DNA of 24,696 bases from NIOZ-UU13 sp964417935 (GTDB lineage: Bacteria; Planctomycetota; Phycisphaerae; Sedimentisphaerales; Anaerobacaceae). The stretch is from positions 1 to 24,696 of the forward strand of contig CAYQKF010000075.1 of assembly GCA_964417935.1 (NCBI GenBank), written 5' to 3'. The notes under the pieces were generated by a model that saw nothing but the letters and a program-made list of their open reading frames with translations, ran no database searches and was not told the DNA's origin. Each line of letters starts with the position of its first letter. Positions within the stretch are counted from its first letter, which is position 1. Below, one piece after another: positions 15,183 through 22,853 of the stretch. Position numbers and translations under genes: made by a program.

Positions 15183-15251
15183 TCATATCCTTAAACCGCA
15201 CCCGTCCGGCCCATCAAGTACGATAAACTTACTTGAAAATTTGTCCTTCAA
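15183..15251 (-). pseudogene. Truncated copy (2) of the tmk 5' end
   Basis: From TTG 15251, with a strong GGAGG ribosome binding site, the frame reads MKDKFSSKFIVLDGPDGCG, matching Tmk residues 6-24, then LRI and stop. At the DNA level, 15196-15252 matches 14276-14332 of tmk at about 52 of 57 positions; three of the codon differences are synonymous. Homology stops inside the P-loop, after TGCGG, exactly where the 83-residue partner gene's upstream sequence begins. Confidence 0.85.
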
Positions 15252-15278
15252 AATTGCCTCCAGGCTTGAACGCACGTT

Positions 15279-15380
15279 CTAATGCAAACTGGGATTAAAA
15301 AGTTCGTTGTCGAAAAGCGATTGAGCCGAGCGGAGGTTCTCATCGGCGTACTCAAGCCACTTTTTAGTTTCATCTTTCAT
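15279..15380 (-). pseudogene. HEPN-domain toxin gene, truncated
   Basis: An ATG at 15380 with a strong AAGGAGAGG ribosome binding site begins a 33-codon frame: MKDETKKWLEYADENLRSAQ and so on to NPSLH, then stop. This matches the first helix of HEPN proteins, which pair with MNT nucleotidyltransferases. The start overlaps the MNT gene end by 11 bases. A complete HEPN protein is about 120-135 residues and has an Arg-x4-6-His RNase motif; all of that is missing, so the toxin is dead. The break is immediately upstream of tmk copy 2. Confidence 0.7.
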
Positions 15381-15675
15381 ATATAACCTCTCCTTGCTCA
15401 ATTTCGTCCATGAAGACTTCACCCTGTGCTCCGGCCTTCAGGGGAAGAATGTCCATAGGTATCCTGCGGGCAATATCGCGAGTTTTCCTTCGATATTTCA
15501 TCGCAAGTGGAAGGTATTTTTCATCGCTGTCCTGAAATACGGCGACATCTATGTCATGTGGGTCGTGCGAGCTTAAAAATGAACCGAAAATTACTATTCG
15601 GCACACTTCCCTTTCGTTCTCAAGCAAGCTGACCAATTGCTGCTTTAGTGATTGTTTTTGCTTCTCAGTAAACAT
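15370..15675 (-). CDS. MNT-type minimal nucleotidyltransferase (antitoxin of an MNT-HEPN pair)
   Basis: A 101-residue protein with the minimal nucleotidyltransferase motif FGSFLSSHDPHDIDVAVF (G31-S32, D41, D43) and a third Asp at 75 (IPMDILPL). In MNT-HEPN modules this enzyme AMPylates and silences the HEPN RNase encoded next to it. Here the HEPN gene overlaps its 3' end but is truncated to 33 codons, so the module has lost its toxin. The gene lies between tmk 5' copies 2 and 3, about 64 bases downstream of copy 3. No strong ribosome binding site precedes the ATG. Confidence 0.82.
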   Translation of the reverse strand: MFTEKQKQSLKQQLVSLLENEREVCRIVIFGSFLSSHDPHDIDVAVFQDSDEKYLPLAMKYRRKTRDIARRIPMDILPLKAGAQGEVFMDEIEQGEVIYER

Positions 15676-15738
15676 AATCAGATATAAAACTTTTTATCTA
15701 TAGCTTAGCGATTTATCCTTTGCCGAAAGATAATAATA

Positions 15739-15816
15739 TCACTTTCTTATCCGCATATCATCAAGAACAATAAACTTGCCAGAAAATTTGTCTTGCAAAA
15801 GTACTTCCTTTTTCAA
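15739..15816 (-). pseudogene. Truncated copy (3) of the tmk 5' end
   Basis: A 25-codon frame from TTG 15816 (overlapping the TGA of the upstream gene as TTGA) reads MKKEVLLQDKFSGKFIVLD then DMRIRK and stop. DNA 15759-15799 matches tmk 14292-14332 at 38 of 41 positions, and the TTGAAAAA start is also shared. Compared with tmk, about 8-9 bases of the P-loop coding region are missing, although a TGCGGA matching the tmk break point follows. Confidence 0.82.
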
Positions 15817-16325
15817 TCCTTGAGAATCGCAATTAGCACACCAACAAAACTTATTATTAAACCTAAAATAATCCAAACCTTATATTCATTACACAATAAA
15901 AGAAAAGTATGGAGTTTAGAGCTATATTTTCTGCCTAAATCGTATCCATCTATAGTTAGACTAACTCCTATAGGCTTATCTTCAACAACAGTTTTGTGGT
16001 CTCTTATACTTATTAACTTTCTCTCAGCAAGTGCATTATTGGCGAAGTAAACTTTACTTTGGTATTTCGTATAATCCATAACATTCTTTTTCAGCTTTTC
16101 AATGTCAAACTCATCTTTGTTGTTTTCATTCTGGGTATTTGCACCACCTTCAAAATAATCCTTAAGTATTGTGGCTGATTCTTTGAGGTTCTTGGCTTTT
16201 AAAGTTTCTACCATGTTTGACTCTCTGTACCATTTCTCCTTAGTAAATTCCTTCAGACCTTTCTGCTCAGTTATCTTCAAATAATAAACTGCAAGCAATC
16301 TTCTTTCTTCTTTTGGCAGCCACAT
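15813..16325 (-). CDS. Small protein with a C-terminal membrane anchor, unknown
   Basis: A 170-residue protein. The ATG at 16325 has a good ribosome binding site (AGGAG). Residues 1-95 are charged and helical, starting MWLPKEERRLLAVYYLKI. Residues 100-140 look like beta strands (KLISIRDHKTVVEDKPIGVSLTIDGYDLG). A single hydrophobic helix (about 147-168, VWIILGLIISFVGVLIAIL) ends at the C-terminus, so it is probably tail-anchored. Its TGA overlaps the TTG start of tmk copy 3, just as the nucleotidyltransferase leads into the intact tmk, so it may be cargo of the same accessory region or the ancestral upstream neighbour of tmk. I recognise no family. Confidence 0.65.
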   Translation of the reverse strand: MWLPKEERRLLAVYYLKITEQKGLKEFTKEKWYRESNMVETLKAKNLKESATILKDYFEGGANTQNENNKDEFDIEKLKKNVMDYTKYQSKVYFANNALAERKLISIRDHKTVVEDKPIGVSLTIDGYDLGRKYSSKLHTFLLLCNEYKVWIILGLIISFVGVLIAILKD

Positions 16326-16340
16326 AATAATCGTCTCCTA

Positions 16341-16410
16341 AGGCCAGATCCTTCGCTTCGCTCAGGATGACAAATATCTGGATTCCCGCTTTCACAGGAA
16401 TGACAGTACG
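16341..16410. repeat. Dispersed repeat between the accessory region and dnaE
   Basis: Contains CTTCGCTTCGCTCAGGATGA followed by CAAATATCTGGATTCCCGCT and TTCACAGGAATGACA. The first part is related to the repeat at 9215-9318 and the one at 23620-23775. It fills most of the 108 bases between the dnaE stop and the membrane protein gene. Confidence 0.55.
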
Positions 16411-16433
16411 CTCAATCATCAGGAATAACAGCA

Positions 16434-19400
16434 TCACATATTATTCGCCAACTGAAAATTATCTTCGCCGACTAATTGCCGCATTTTTCTGCAGAAGTCA
16501 AGGTCGGGATTGACGGACAATTCCCTGTCGGCGGCGGCATAGACCCTGCCTTTGTCGGTCCTTACCGCGACATAAACAGGGCTTCTGCCCTTGTGGCGCT
16601 GGCAGATGCTCTTTATCATAGCCACCTTCTCTTTGGTAACGTCTTTGGCGTCCAGTCTGATTCTGACCTTGGCGGCCAGCTTTTCTCTGACCTGTTCCAG
16701 AGTTATAAGCTCCACAGCTAATATGTTGGGTCTTTCCCTTCTGTAATCGAGCTTTCCCTTTACAAAAACGACCGTATCAGCGACCAATACATTATTGAAT
16801 GTGTTCAGCACATCCGGGAACATTACCACATCGACCTGTCCCTGCAGGTCTTCGAGCGCGAAGACGGCCATTTTTGCCCCGGCGTTTCGGCCTGTCTTTG
16901 TTAGGTTGTATCGTATCTTTGTTATTATTCCGCCGATTACAATTTGTCTGTCCTGGGGTGCGTCGGCCAATTGGGAGCTGTTGTGCGTGGAATAGATATT
17001 TATCGTCTCGGCGTGATGACTAAGCGGGTTGCTGGTTACGTAGAATCCGAGAACCTGTTTCTCGTAAGTCAACATCTGCAGCTCGGGCCAGGGTGCAACG
17101 TCAGGCAGGCGTTGGTAGTCTTTTGAATAGTCGCTTTCTTCGGTCATCTGTCCGAAGAAACTCATTTGCCCTTTTTGTTTGTCGGCCTGTAAATTTGCGC
17201 CATTTTCCATTGCTTTTTCGAGGCCGGCTATCATCTGTGCCCGGTTTCCGCCGAGCTTGTCGAAGGCGCCGGCCTTGATAAGAGACTCGAGAACCTGCTT
17301 GTTGGCGGCCCTTAAATCCACATTTTCACAGAAATGGAACAGACTCTCGAACCTGCCGACTTCTTCACGGGCAGCGATGATTTGCTCGACCGCCTTTCCA
17401 CCAACGCCTTTGACGGCGGCAAGGCCGAAACGTACAACCTCCTTTTTCTTTTGCTCGTCCTCCGTCTGCACATAGAGCGGCGTAAAATCAACGCCACTTT
17501 CGTTGATATCCGGCGCCAGGACTTCGATACCCATCTGGTCGCACTCGGCGATATAATCGACGACCTTATCCGTGTTGTCCATTTCGTAAGTCAAAAGGGC
17601 AGCCATAAACTCGACGGGCCAATGGGTTTTCATAAAGGCGGTCTGATATGCGATAAAGGCGTAGCGGGTCGAATGGCTCTTATTGAAGCCGTAGCCGGCG
17701 AACCGTTCGATAAGCTCGAAAATCTGCTCGGCCTGCTGTTTTGTCAGCCCTTTATCAACACAGCCGGCTACAAATCTTTCCCGCTCCTTGGCGATGGTTC
17801 GGGCCTTCTTTTTGCTTATTGCCTTGATAAGGGTGTATGCCTCTCGCAGCGGTATATCGCCGAGCCGATTACAAATCCGCATCACCTGTTCCTGATATAT
17901 CATAATGCCGTAAGTTTCTTCGAGGACCTCGGTCATAATCGGGTGCGGCAGGTTCCATTTGGCGCCGTGCTTTCGGTCGATGTAATCCGGAATCAGTATC
18001 ATAGGTCCCGGCCGATACAGGGCATTGGCGGCTATCAGGTCCTCTATCCGGTCAGGCTTCATCTTCATCAGCAGGTCCTGCATACCGCCGGACTCAAACT
18101 GGAAAATCCCTTTTGTTTTGCCGACCGAAAACAGTTCAAAAACCTCAGAGTCGCTAAGGTCGAGCTTTTCCAGGTCGATGTCAACGTCGTGCATTTCCTT
18201 GACTAATTGGCACGCCCGCTCTATTACGCTGAGGGTCTTCAGGCCTAAAAAGTCCATTTTCAGCAGGCCGACCTTCTCGACCATCGGCCCTTCGAACTGG
18301 GTTATGATGTCGTCGGAGTTGGGAGATTTATACAAAGGCACAAAGTTAGTCAACGGCTCATCAGCAATTACAACACCGGCTGCGTGGACCGAAGCGTGGC
18401 GGGCAAGACCTTCGAGTCTTTTGCTGATGTCAATTACTTTTCTTGTTAGTTCATTTTGCTCGTAGGCACGTTTTAATTCGGGCTCAGTCTTGAGTGCTTT
18501 ATCGAGCGTCATATCGAGCGAGAACGGCACAAGCTTGGCCAATCTGTCGGCCTCAATCAACGGCACGCCGAGCACCCTGCAGATGTCACGGATAACCGCA
18601 CGGGCCTTCATCGTCCCGAATGTTATTATCTGCGCGACGTGGCCGTATTTTTGGCGGACATAATCGATGATTTTCGCTCGATGGGCCTGACAGATATCGA
18701 TATCGATATCAGGCATTTCGTTGCGCTGCGGGTCCATAAATCGCTCGAAGAGCAGGTCGTATCGAATAGGGTCAACATCACACAATCCGAGGCAGTATCC
18801 GACTATCGTACCAACGCCGCTGCCTCTGGCGCCTATGGGGATATTGTTTTCGTGTGCGTACTTGCAAAAATCCCAGACGATAAGAAAATAGCTGGCGAAG
18901 CCTTTCGATTCGATTACGTCCAATTCCCTGTCAAGTCTGGCTCTTATCTGGTCGGTAATTTGGCCGTACCGCTTCTTTGCCCCTTCATAGCATCGTTCCG
19001 TGAGAAACTCTTCAGGCGTTGAGCCGTCCGGAGGCTCGAAGCGCGGTGCGTGCTGCTTTTTTAAGTCAAGCTCAATGTTGCAGCGCTCGGCAATCGCAAT
19101 GGTATTGTCGCAGGCCTCGATATTGTCGGCAAAAAGCTGCCGCATTTCATCGGGGCTTTTTAGATAAACGTCCGGCGGATAAATCATTCTGTCGGGGTCA
19201 TCGGACCTCTTGCCGGTGCTTATGGCACAAAGGCAATTGTGGGCCTCGTGGTCGTCTTCTTCCAGAAAGTGCACATCGTTTGTCGCCACTAGCCCGATGC
19301 CCATTTTTTTCGCAAGGTCTATCAGCCCCTCATCGATATTCGGGTTGTCTCCTTCATGCTGTTGTATCTCGATGAAGAACCTGTCAGGCCCGAAAATTTT

Positions 19401-19898
19401 CAGGTAACTTTCCGCTGCTAAGTGCGCTGCCTTTTCGTTTCCCCTAACAAGTTCGGCTGGGACTTCACCTTTCAGGCAGGCCGTTGTGCATATAAGGCCC
19501 TCGTTGAGCTCGGCCAGAATTTCCTTATCAATCCTTGGGCGATAATAAAATCCGTCGAGGTAACCGGCACTGGCCAGCTTCAGCAGATTTTGATAGCCGA
19601 TATTGTTCTCAGCCAAAAGAATCAAATGATATGCGGCGTCGGTTATGCTGGTTTTTGTCCTGTCGAACCTGCTGCGAGGCGCAACATATGCCTCGATGCC
19701 GAGGATTGGCTTAACATGTGCAGCGATTGCTTTTGTATAGAACTCGACGGCGCCGAACATATTGCCGTGGTCGGTAACCGCTACTGAGTCCATATCGAGT
19801 GTTTTACAGCGTTTGAGCAGTTTATCAAACGTTATAGCCCCATCCAGCAATGAATACTGACTGTGCAGATGAAGATGCGTAAATCCTTTACTTGGCAT
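16434..19898 (-). CDS. dnaE: DNA polymerase III alpha subunit
   Basis: The 1154-residue replicative polymerase of the DnaE1 type. The N-terminal PHP domain begins FTHLHLHSQYSLLDGA. The palm carries the catalytic acids in PDIDID (D397, D399) and MDFLGL (D549). The fingers include YRPGPM and YQEQVM, and the tandem helix-hairpin-helix region lies near 810-870. An OB-fold follows at about 1000-1070 (IVIGGIITKIRY, VDVVMFPDV). The length is typical and no proofreading exonuclease domain is inserted, unlike PolC. The ATG at 19898 is preceded by AGAGGAT. It is on the same strand as tmk-holB but separated by the accessory insert, and appears to be its own transcription unit. Confidence 0.97.
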   Translation of the reverse strand: MPSKGFTHLHLHSQYSLLDGAITFDKLLKRCKTLDMDSVAVTDHGNMFGAVEFYTKAIAAHVKPILGIEAYVAPRSRFDRTKTSITDAAYHLILLAENNIGYQNLLKLASAGYLDGFYYRPRIDKEILAELNEGLICTTACLKGEVPAELVRGNEKAAHLAAESYLKIFGPDRFFIEIQQHEGDNPNIDEGLIDLAKKMGIGLVATNDVHFLEEDDHEAHNCLCAISTGKRSDDPDRMIYPPDVYLKSPDEMRQLFADNIEACDNTIAIAERCNIELDLKKQHAPRFEPPDGSTPEEFLTERCYEGAKKRYGQITDQIRARLDRELDVIESKGFASYFLIVWDFCKYAHENNIPIGARGSGVGTIVGYCLGLCDVDPIRYDLLFERFMDPQRNEMPDIDIDICQAHRAKIIDYVRQKYGHVAQIITFGTMKARAVIRDICRVLGVPLIEADRLAKLVPFSLDMTLDKALKTEPELKRAYEQNELTRKVIDISKRLEGLARHASVHAAGVVIADEPLTNFVPLYKSPNSDDIITQFEGPMVEKVGLLKMDFLGLKTLSVIERACQLVKEMHDVDIDLEKLDLSDSEVFELFSVGKTKGIFQFESGGMQDLLMKMKPDRIEDLIAANALYRPGPMILIPDYIDRKHGAKWNLPHPIMTEVLEETYGIMIYQEQVMRICNRLGDIPLREAYTLIKAISKKKARTIAKERERFVAGCVDKGLTKQQAEQIFELIERFAGYGFNKSHSTRYAFIAYQTAFMKTHWPVEFMAALLTYEMDNTDKVVDYIAECDQMGIEVLAPDINESGVDFTPLYVQTEDEQKKKEVVRFGLAAVKGVGGKAVEQIIAAREEVGRFESLFHFCENVDLRAANKQVLESLIKAGAFDKLGGNRAQMIAGLEKAMENGANLQADKQKGQMSFFGQMTEESDYSKDYQRLPDVAPWPELQMLTYEKQVLGFYVTSNPLSHHAETINIYSTHNSSQLADAPQDRQIVIGGIITKIRYNLTKTGRNAGAKMAVFALEDLQGQVDVVMFPDVLNTFNNVLVADTVVFVKGKLDYRRERPNILAVELITLEQVREKLAAKVRIRLDAKDVTKEKVAMIKSICQRHKGRSPVYVAVRTDKGRVYAAADRELSVNPDLDFCRKMRQLVGEDNFQLANNM

Positions 19899-20129
19899 AA
19901 GTTAGGCTATCCTCTTTTAACAATAATCATGTTAGCATTGATATGATAAGTCTTGCGTTAAGCTGTGTCAAGAGCTTAGCTTTTTCGCTGTTTCAACACT
20001 TACCTTTTATCAAATATGTCTTACACAGCGCAGCAAAAAACAAGTTTAATTTGACTCCTAAGGTCGGTAAAAGTATAATCGCCGGAAAGATCTGTGATTC
20101 TATTCAATATATTATGTTGGATCTAAAGC

Positions 20130-21677
20130 GTGCGCAGTCACCTACCAAGACTTATTATACTTCTACTGCTCTCTTCTTTCGCTGTGCCGGCGGCTCTCGC
20201 TGCGCCCGAGGAGATTGCAGTATCGTCCTTAAAAGAGCTCATAAAGGTTGTACGCAAGGTATCGCCCGGAAAAACCATTATAGTAGCTCCAGGTGTATAT
20301 AAGCTCCCTCAAGAGTTGACTTTTATAGGGCGTCATGGGACTGCTAAGCATCCTGTTGTCGTCAGAGCTCTGGAACCGGGAAAGACCGTTATCTGTGGCC
20401 CTGGTCGTATGCGTATTGAGAATTCATCATGGATTCGCGTCGAGGGATTTCTGTTCAAAGGGACAGGCGGAATATATTGCGAAGATTCAGAACACATCCA
20501 AATCACGGAAAACCACTTTTTGATGGAAGACACCAGCGAAAAGTTCCACTGGGTGCAATTTAAGTCTTCTCGTCATGTTCGTGTAGATCACTGCGAATTT
20601 GGCAAGAGAAGCTCGGTGGGAGCCTATATACACTTTGGCCCCGGAAGCCGATACGCAAGGATCGACCATAACTATTTTCACGACTACGAGGAGCTTGGAA
20701 CCAATGACGGCTCAAGCGTCTACCTCCATGGGGATGGCAAGTGGGCTCATTACGCAATAGTCGAGCAGAACCTTTTCACACGCTGCAACGGGGAACACGA
20801 GCTTATCTGCATTAAATCACACCGCAATGTGATTCGCGGAAATACTTTTCTCAACTGCAAAGGAGCCGTCTCAATCAGGGACGGCAATTACAACGACGTT
20901 TACAGCAATATCTTCCTCGCATCCGATGAGCCGAATGCGGGTGCCGTTCGTATCCACGGCAAATTCAACGTGTTTGCAAATAATTACCTCGAGGATATCG
21001 ACGAGCCGATAGAATGCTGCTGGGGCGATACTGACCCCCCACATATGGCCGATGAGCTTGGATCCGGAAAACTCGCTTTTGAATATCGAGCTTCACCAAA
21101 TAACCTTATTGCACACAACTCTTTCGTAAAATGCAATGTTGTTTTCCATTGGTACAAGAAGGGAATCAAGCTTCAGACCATTACTCCGAAACTGAAAAAT
21201 GAGGCACTGGAGCCATTTCTCATTGACTTCTGGCAAAAAGAAACATCATCCCATCGCCTGGGTGACATTGTCGACCCGCCTTACCCGCCAAGCGGCTGGT
21301 GTATCTACAATAATTTGATTATAAATACTCCCCAGCTGGTTAGCACGAAAGCCGTCCGTGGAGCATCGGTACCAGTCAGGGAGAAGGATTTTCGTTGGAT
21401 AGGCAACATTTCATCCAAAGGAATTGACACGGGTCAATGGCGAAGGCTGCATGCGCACCAGCTGGAGCTTGTCGACCTTGGGACGACGCAGGGTGCTGAT
21501 GGTGTCCTTGAATTACGAAAGCGCCGGCCGGTTGGGCGCGCAAGCGAGCTGGCCGAGTTCTGGGCGGAAAGGAACGGAGATGATGAAAACCTTAAGGCGG
21601 TTCTTTCGTTAAATGAATTCACCGGCACTGAAAAAGATGATACTCTTGAGGTAAATGATGTTGGCACTTCTTGGTAA
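20130..21677 (+). CDS. Secreted PL6-family polysaccharide lyase (alginate lyase / chondroitinase B-like)
   Basis: A 515-residue exported beta-helix enzyme. The GTG at 20130 is the first possible start (an in-frame stop lies at 20124) and gives a clear signal peptide ending VPAALAA. The PL6 active-site pattern is complete: calcium ligands N192, E222 and E224 (NGEHELI), catalytic K229 (IKSHRN) and R250 (SIRDGN). The spacing matches chondroitinase B (N213, E243, E245, K250, R271). The enzyme would cleave acidic polysaccharide by beta-elimination using Lys as base and Arg as acid. Substrate is most likely alginate or a dermatan-like polymer and cannot be fixed from sequence. It appears to be a single-gene unit ending at a terminator at 21799. 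The ribosome binding site is weak. Confidence 0.85.
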   Translation: MRSHLPRLIILLLLSSFAVPAALAAPEEIAVSSLKELIKVVRKVSPGKTIIVAPGVYKLPQELTFIGRHGTAKHPVVVRALEPGKTVICGPGRMRIENSSWIRVEGFLFKGTGGIYCEDSEHIQITENHFLMEDTSEKFHWVQFKSSRHVRVDHCEFGKRSSVGAYIHFGPGSRYARIDHNYFHDYEELGTNDGSSVYLHGDGKWAHYAIVEQNLFTRCNGEHELICIKSHRNVIRGNTFLNCKGAVSIRDGNYNDVYSNIFLASDEPNAGAVRIHGKFNVFANNYLEDIDEPIECCWGDTDPPHMADELGSGKLAFEYRASPNNLIAHNSFVKCNVVFHWYKKGIKLQTITPKLKNEALEPFLIDFWQKETSSHRLGDIVDPPYPPSGWCIYNNLIINTPQLVSTKAVRGASVPVREKDFRWIGNISSKGIDTGQWRRLHAHQLELVDLGTTQGADGVLELRKRRPVGRASELAEFWAERNGDDENLKAVLSLNEFTGTEKDDTLEVNDVGTSW

Positions 21678-21798
21678 AATCGTCGTTAACACAATGTAAT
21701 TATCTCAGAGACAGCAACCGAAATTACGTAGAATCATCGGAGATCCAACAATCTGCTTATCATTCATCTGATGAAATCGTAAAAAAATTCTTGTAGGG

Positions 21799-21822
21799 TG
21801 GTGGCTTGCCCCACCATTTTTT
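21799..21822 (+). terminator. Intrinsic terminator after the lyase gene
   Basis: The stem TGGTGG/CCACCA with loop CTTGCC (21799-21816) is followed by six T residues. It lies about 120 bases after the lyase stop and is the best rho-independent terminator in the window. Confidence 0.65.
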
Positions 21823-21830
21823 CTATTTAG

Positions 21831-21850
21831 CCCCTTAATTCATTAAGGGG
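21831..21850. repeat. Perfect hairpin CCCCTTAAT/ATTAAGGGG
   Basis: Nine-base arms (21831-21839 and 21842-21850) flank a two-base TC centre. It lies directly after the lyase terminator. It may be a second, bidirectional termination structure or part of the dispersed-hairpin cluster that follows. Confidence 0.5.
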
Positions 21851-21872
21851 TCATCCCAAAATAATCAATCGA

Positions 21873-21957
21873 AACGTAGGGGGCAACCCCGCGTGGTTGC
21901 CCTGATGCGCTCGATGTGTTGTTCAACGTAGGGGCAACCCCACGTGGTTGCCCTGAT
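21873..21957. repeat. Two copies of a short hairpin repeat
   Basis: Copies at 21873-21906 and 21925-21957 differ by one inserted G and a G/A change. Each contains GGGCAACC and GGTTGCCC as inverted arms around a CCGCGT/CCACGT loop and ends in CTGAT. They are separated by 18 bases. The rest of 21678-22100 shows no coding potential. Confidence 0.7.
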
Positions 21958-22100
21958 TTGTCATTTGGTCGCCATGATTTGCGTCTTTATTATCAAGGAT
22001 ACGCCCGCCGCAAACCAAAAATGTCAAAATATATCCTTAATGCTCACAGCCCTTATTGAATTTGCATTCTTATAATATTCTTATAAAGCTCTGCGTCATT

Positions 22101-22853
22101 TTAACCGCCGAGTTCCACAATAATATCGTTGGCTCTTTGGATAATCACCGCCGCCGTATCAGGCGTGATCTTTTTGTCCGTCTGGGCTTCTACTTGGTTG
22201 ACCAGGGCCTTTAGATCATTCATGGCCACCTTGGCATCGTTGGGATTATCCCTGTCCAGCGCCGCCAAGGCCGCATTGATCTTGGCCAGCAGGCTAACCT
22301 CCATCTCCGCATCGATATTACCTGCGTCAACTTCGTCCATAATGAACAGCGCCAGTCCGGCGAGCATCATCTCCGGGTCCGCCAACACCTCAAACGCACC
22401 CATATCAACGCATGTACCCTGTATTCGTGGATTGCCGTCAAGGTCGGTTGTTACGCCGGAAGGCACGGCGGCATCGTTACCGGCGTCGATACAGGGCGAG
22501 CCGGCCAAAAGCCGCCCGTCGTCGTCCGCAAACATCGGATTGGCGTCGATGTTGCCCGTGCCCGCATAGCCGAGCTGGACGTCGCTGTATGTGACTGTGG
22601 GAGTGCTACCAGAGTTGTATATCTCATCCGGCATGTCGTTCCAGAGGATGCAGTTGGTCACCGTGGGATTGCTATCGTGGTTGGACATCCCGCCGCCGAC
22701 ACTTTGGATAGAGGTATTGCCGCTGAATGTGCAGTTGGTCACGATGGAATTGCTGTTTTGCTCGTTGGACATCCCGCCGCCGGTGTATATTGTCGAATTC
22801 TTGCTGAAGTTGCAGTTGGTCACCGTAGGACTGGAATTGTAGAAGTTCATCAT
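22101..22853 (-). CDS. C-terminal part of a frameshifted beta-helix protein
   Basis: This 250-codon frame begins in the middle of the repeat region (NSSPTVTNCNFSKN...GGGMSNEQNSN) and continues the repeats of the upstream frame. After the repeats come TYSDVQLGYAGTGNIDANPM and DAGNDAAVPSGVTTDLDGNP, typical of right-handed parallel beta-helix proteins (choice-of-anchor type). A helical C-terminal domain of about 90 residues follows (LLAKINAALAALD, ALVNQVEAQTDKKITPDTAAVII), which I associate with planctomycete surface proteins. It lacks a signal peptide and starts inside a repeat, so it is the tail of the 22850-23518 gene, not an independent gene. Its ATG overlaps the upstream stop (ATGA), so re-initiation is conceivable. 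Confidence 0.7.
   Translation of the reverse strand: MMNFYNSSPTVTNCNFSKNSTIYTGGGMSNEQNSNSIVTNCTFSGNTSIQSVGGGMSNHDSNPTVTNCILWNDMPDEIYNSGSTPTVTYSDVQLGYAGTGNIDANPMFADDDGRLLAGSPCIDAGNDAAVPSGVTTDLDGNPRIQGTCVDMGAFEVLADPEMMLAGLALFIMDEVDAGNIDAEMEVSLLAKINAALAALDRDNPNDAKVAMNDLKALVNQVEAQTDKKITPDTAAVIIQRANDIIVELGG

Noticed and set aside
16326..16433. Possible fourth copy of the tmk 5' end
   Set aside because: Only CATCAGGAATAACAG loosely resembles the tmk segment; the remaining bases belong to a dispersed repeat, so similarity is within chance.
17334..18206. 290-codon open frame on the plus strand
   Set aside because: It is antisense to dnaE, whose frame, motifs and length are complete; the plus-strand translation has no recognisable domain.
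19943..20302. 119-codon plus-strand frame before the lyase
   Set aside because: It overlaps the signal peptide of the PL6 enzyme in another frame and shows no protein-like pattern.
21873..21957. CRISPR-like pair of direct repeats
   Set aside because: Only two copies, an 18-base spacer, internal hairpin symmetry and no cas genes; better explained as a dispersed hairpin repeat.
22129..22569. Ala/Ser-rich plus-strand frame of 146 codons
   Set aside because: Antisense shadow of the beta-helix gene's C-terminal domain, which has clear family features on the minus strand.
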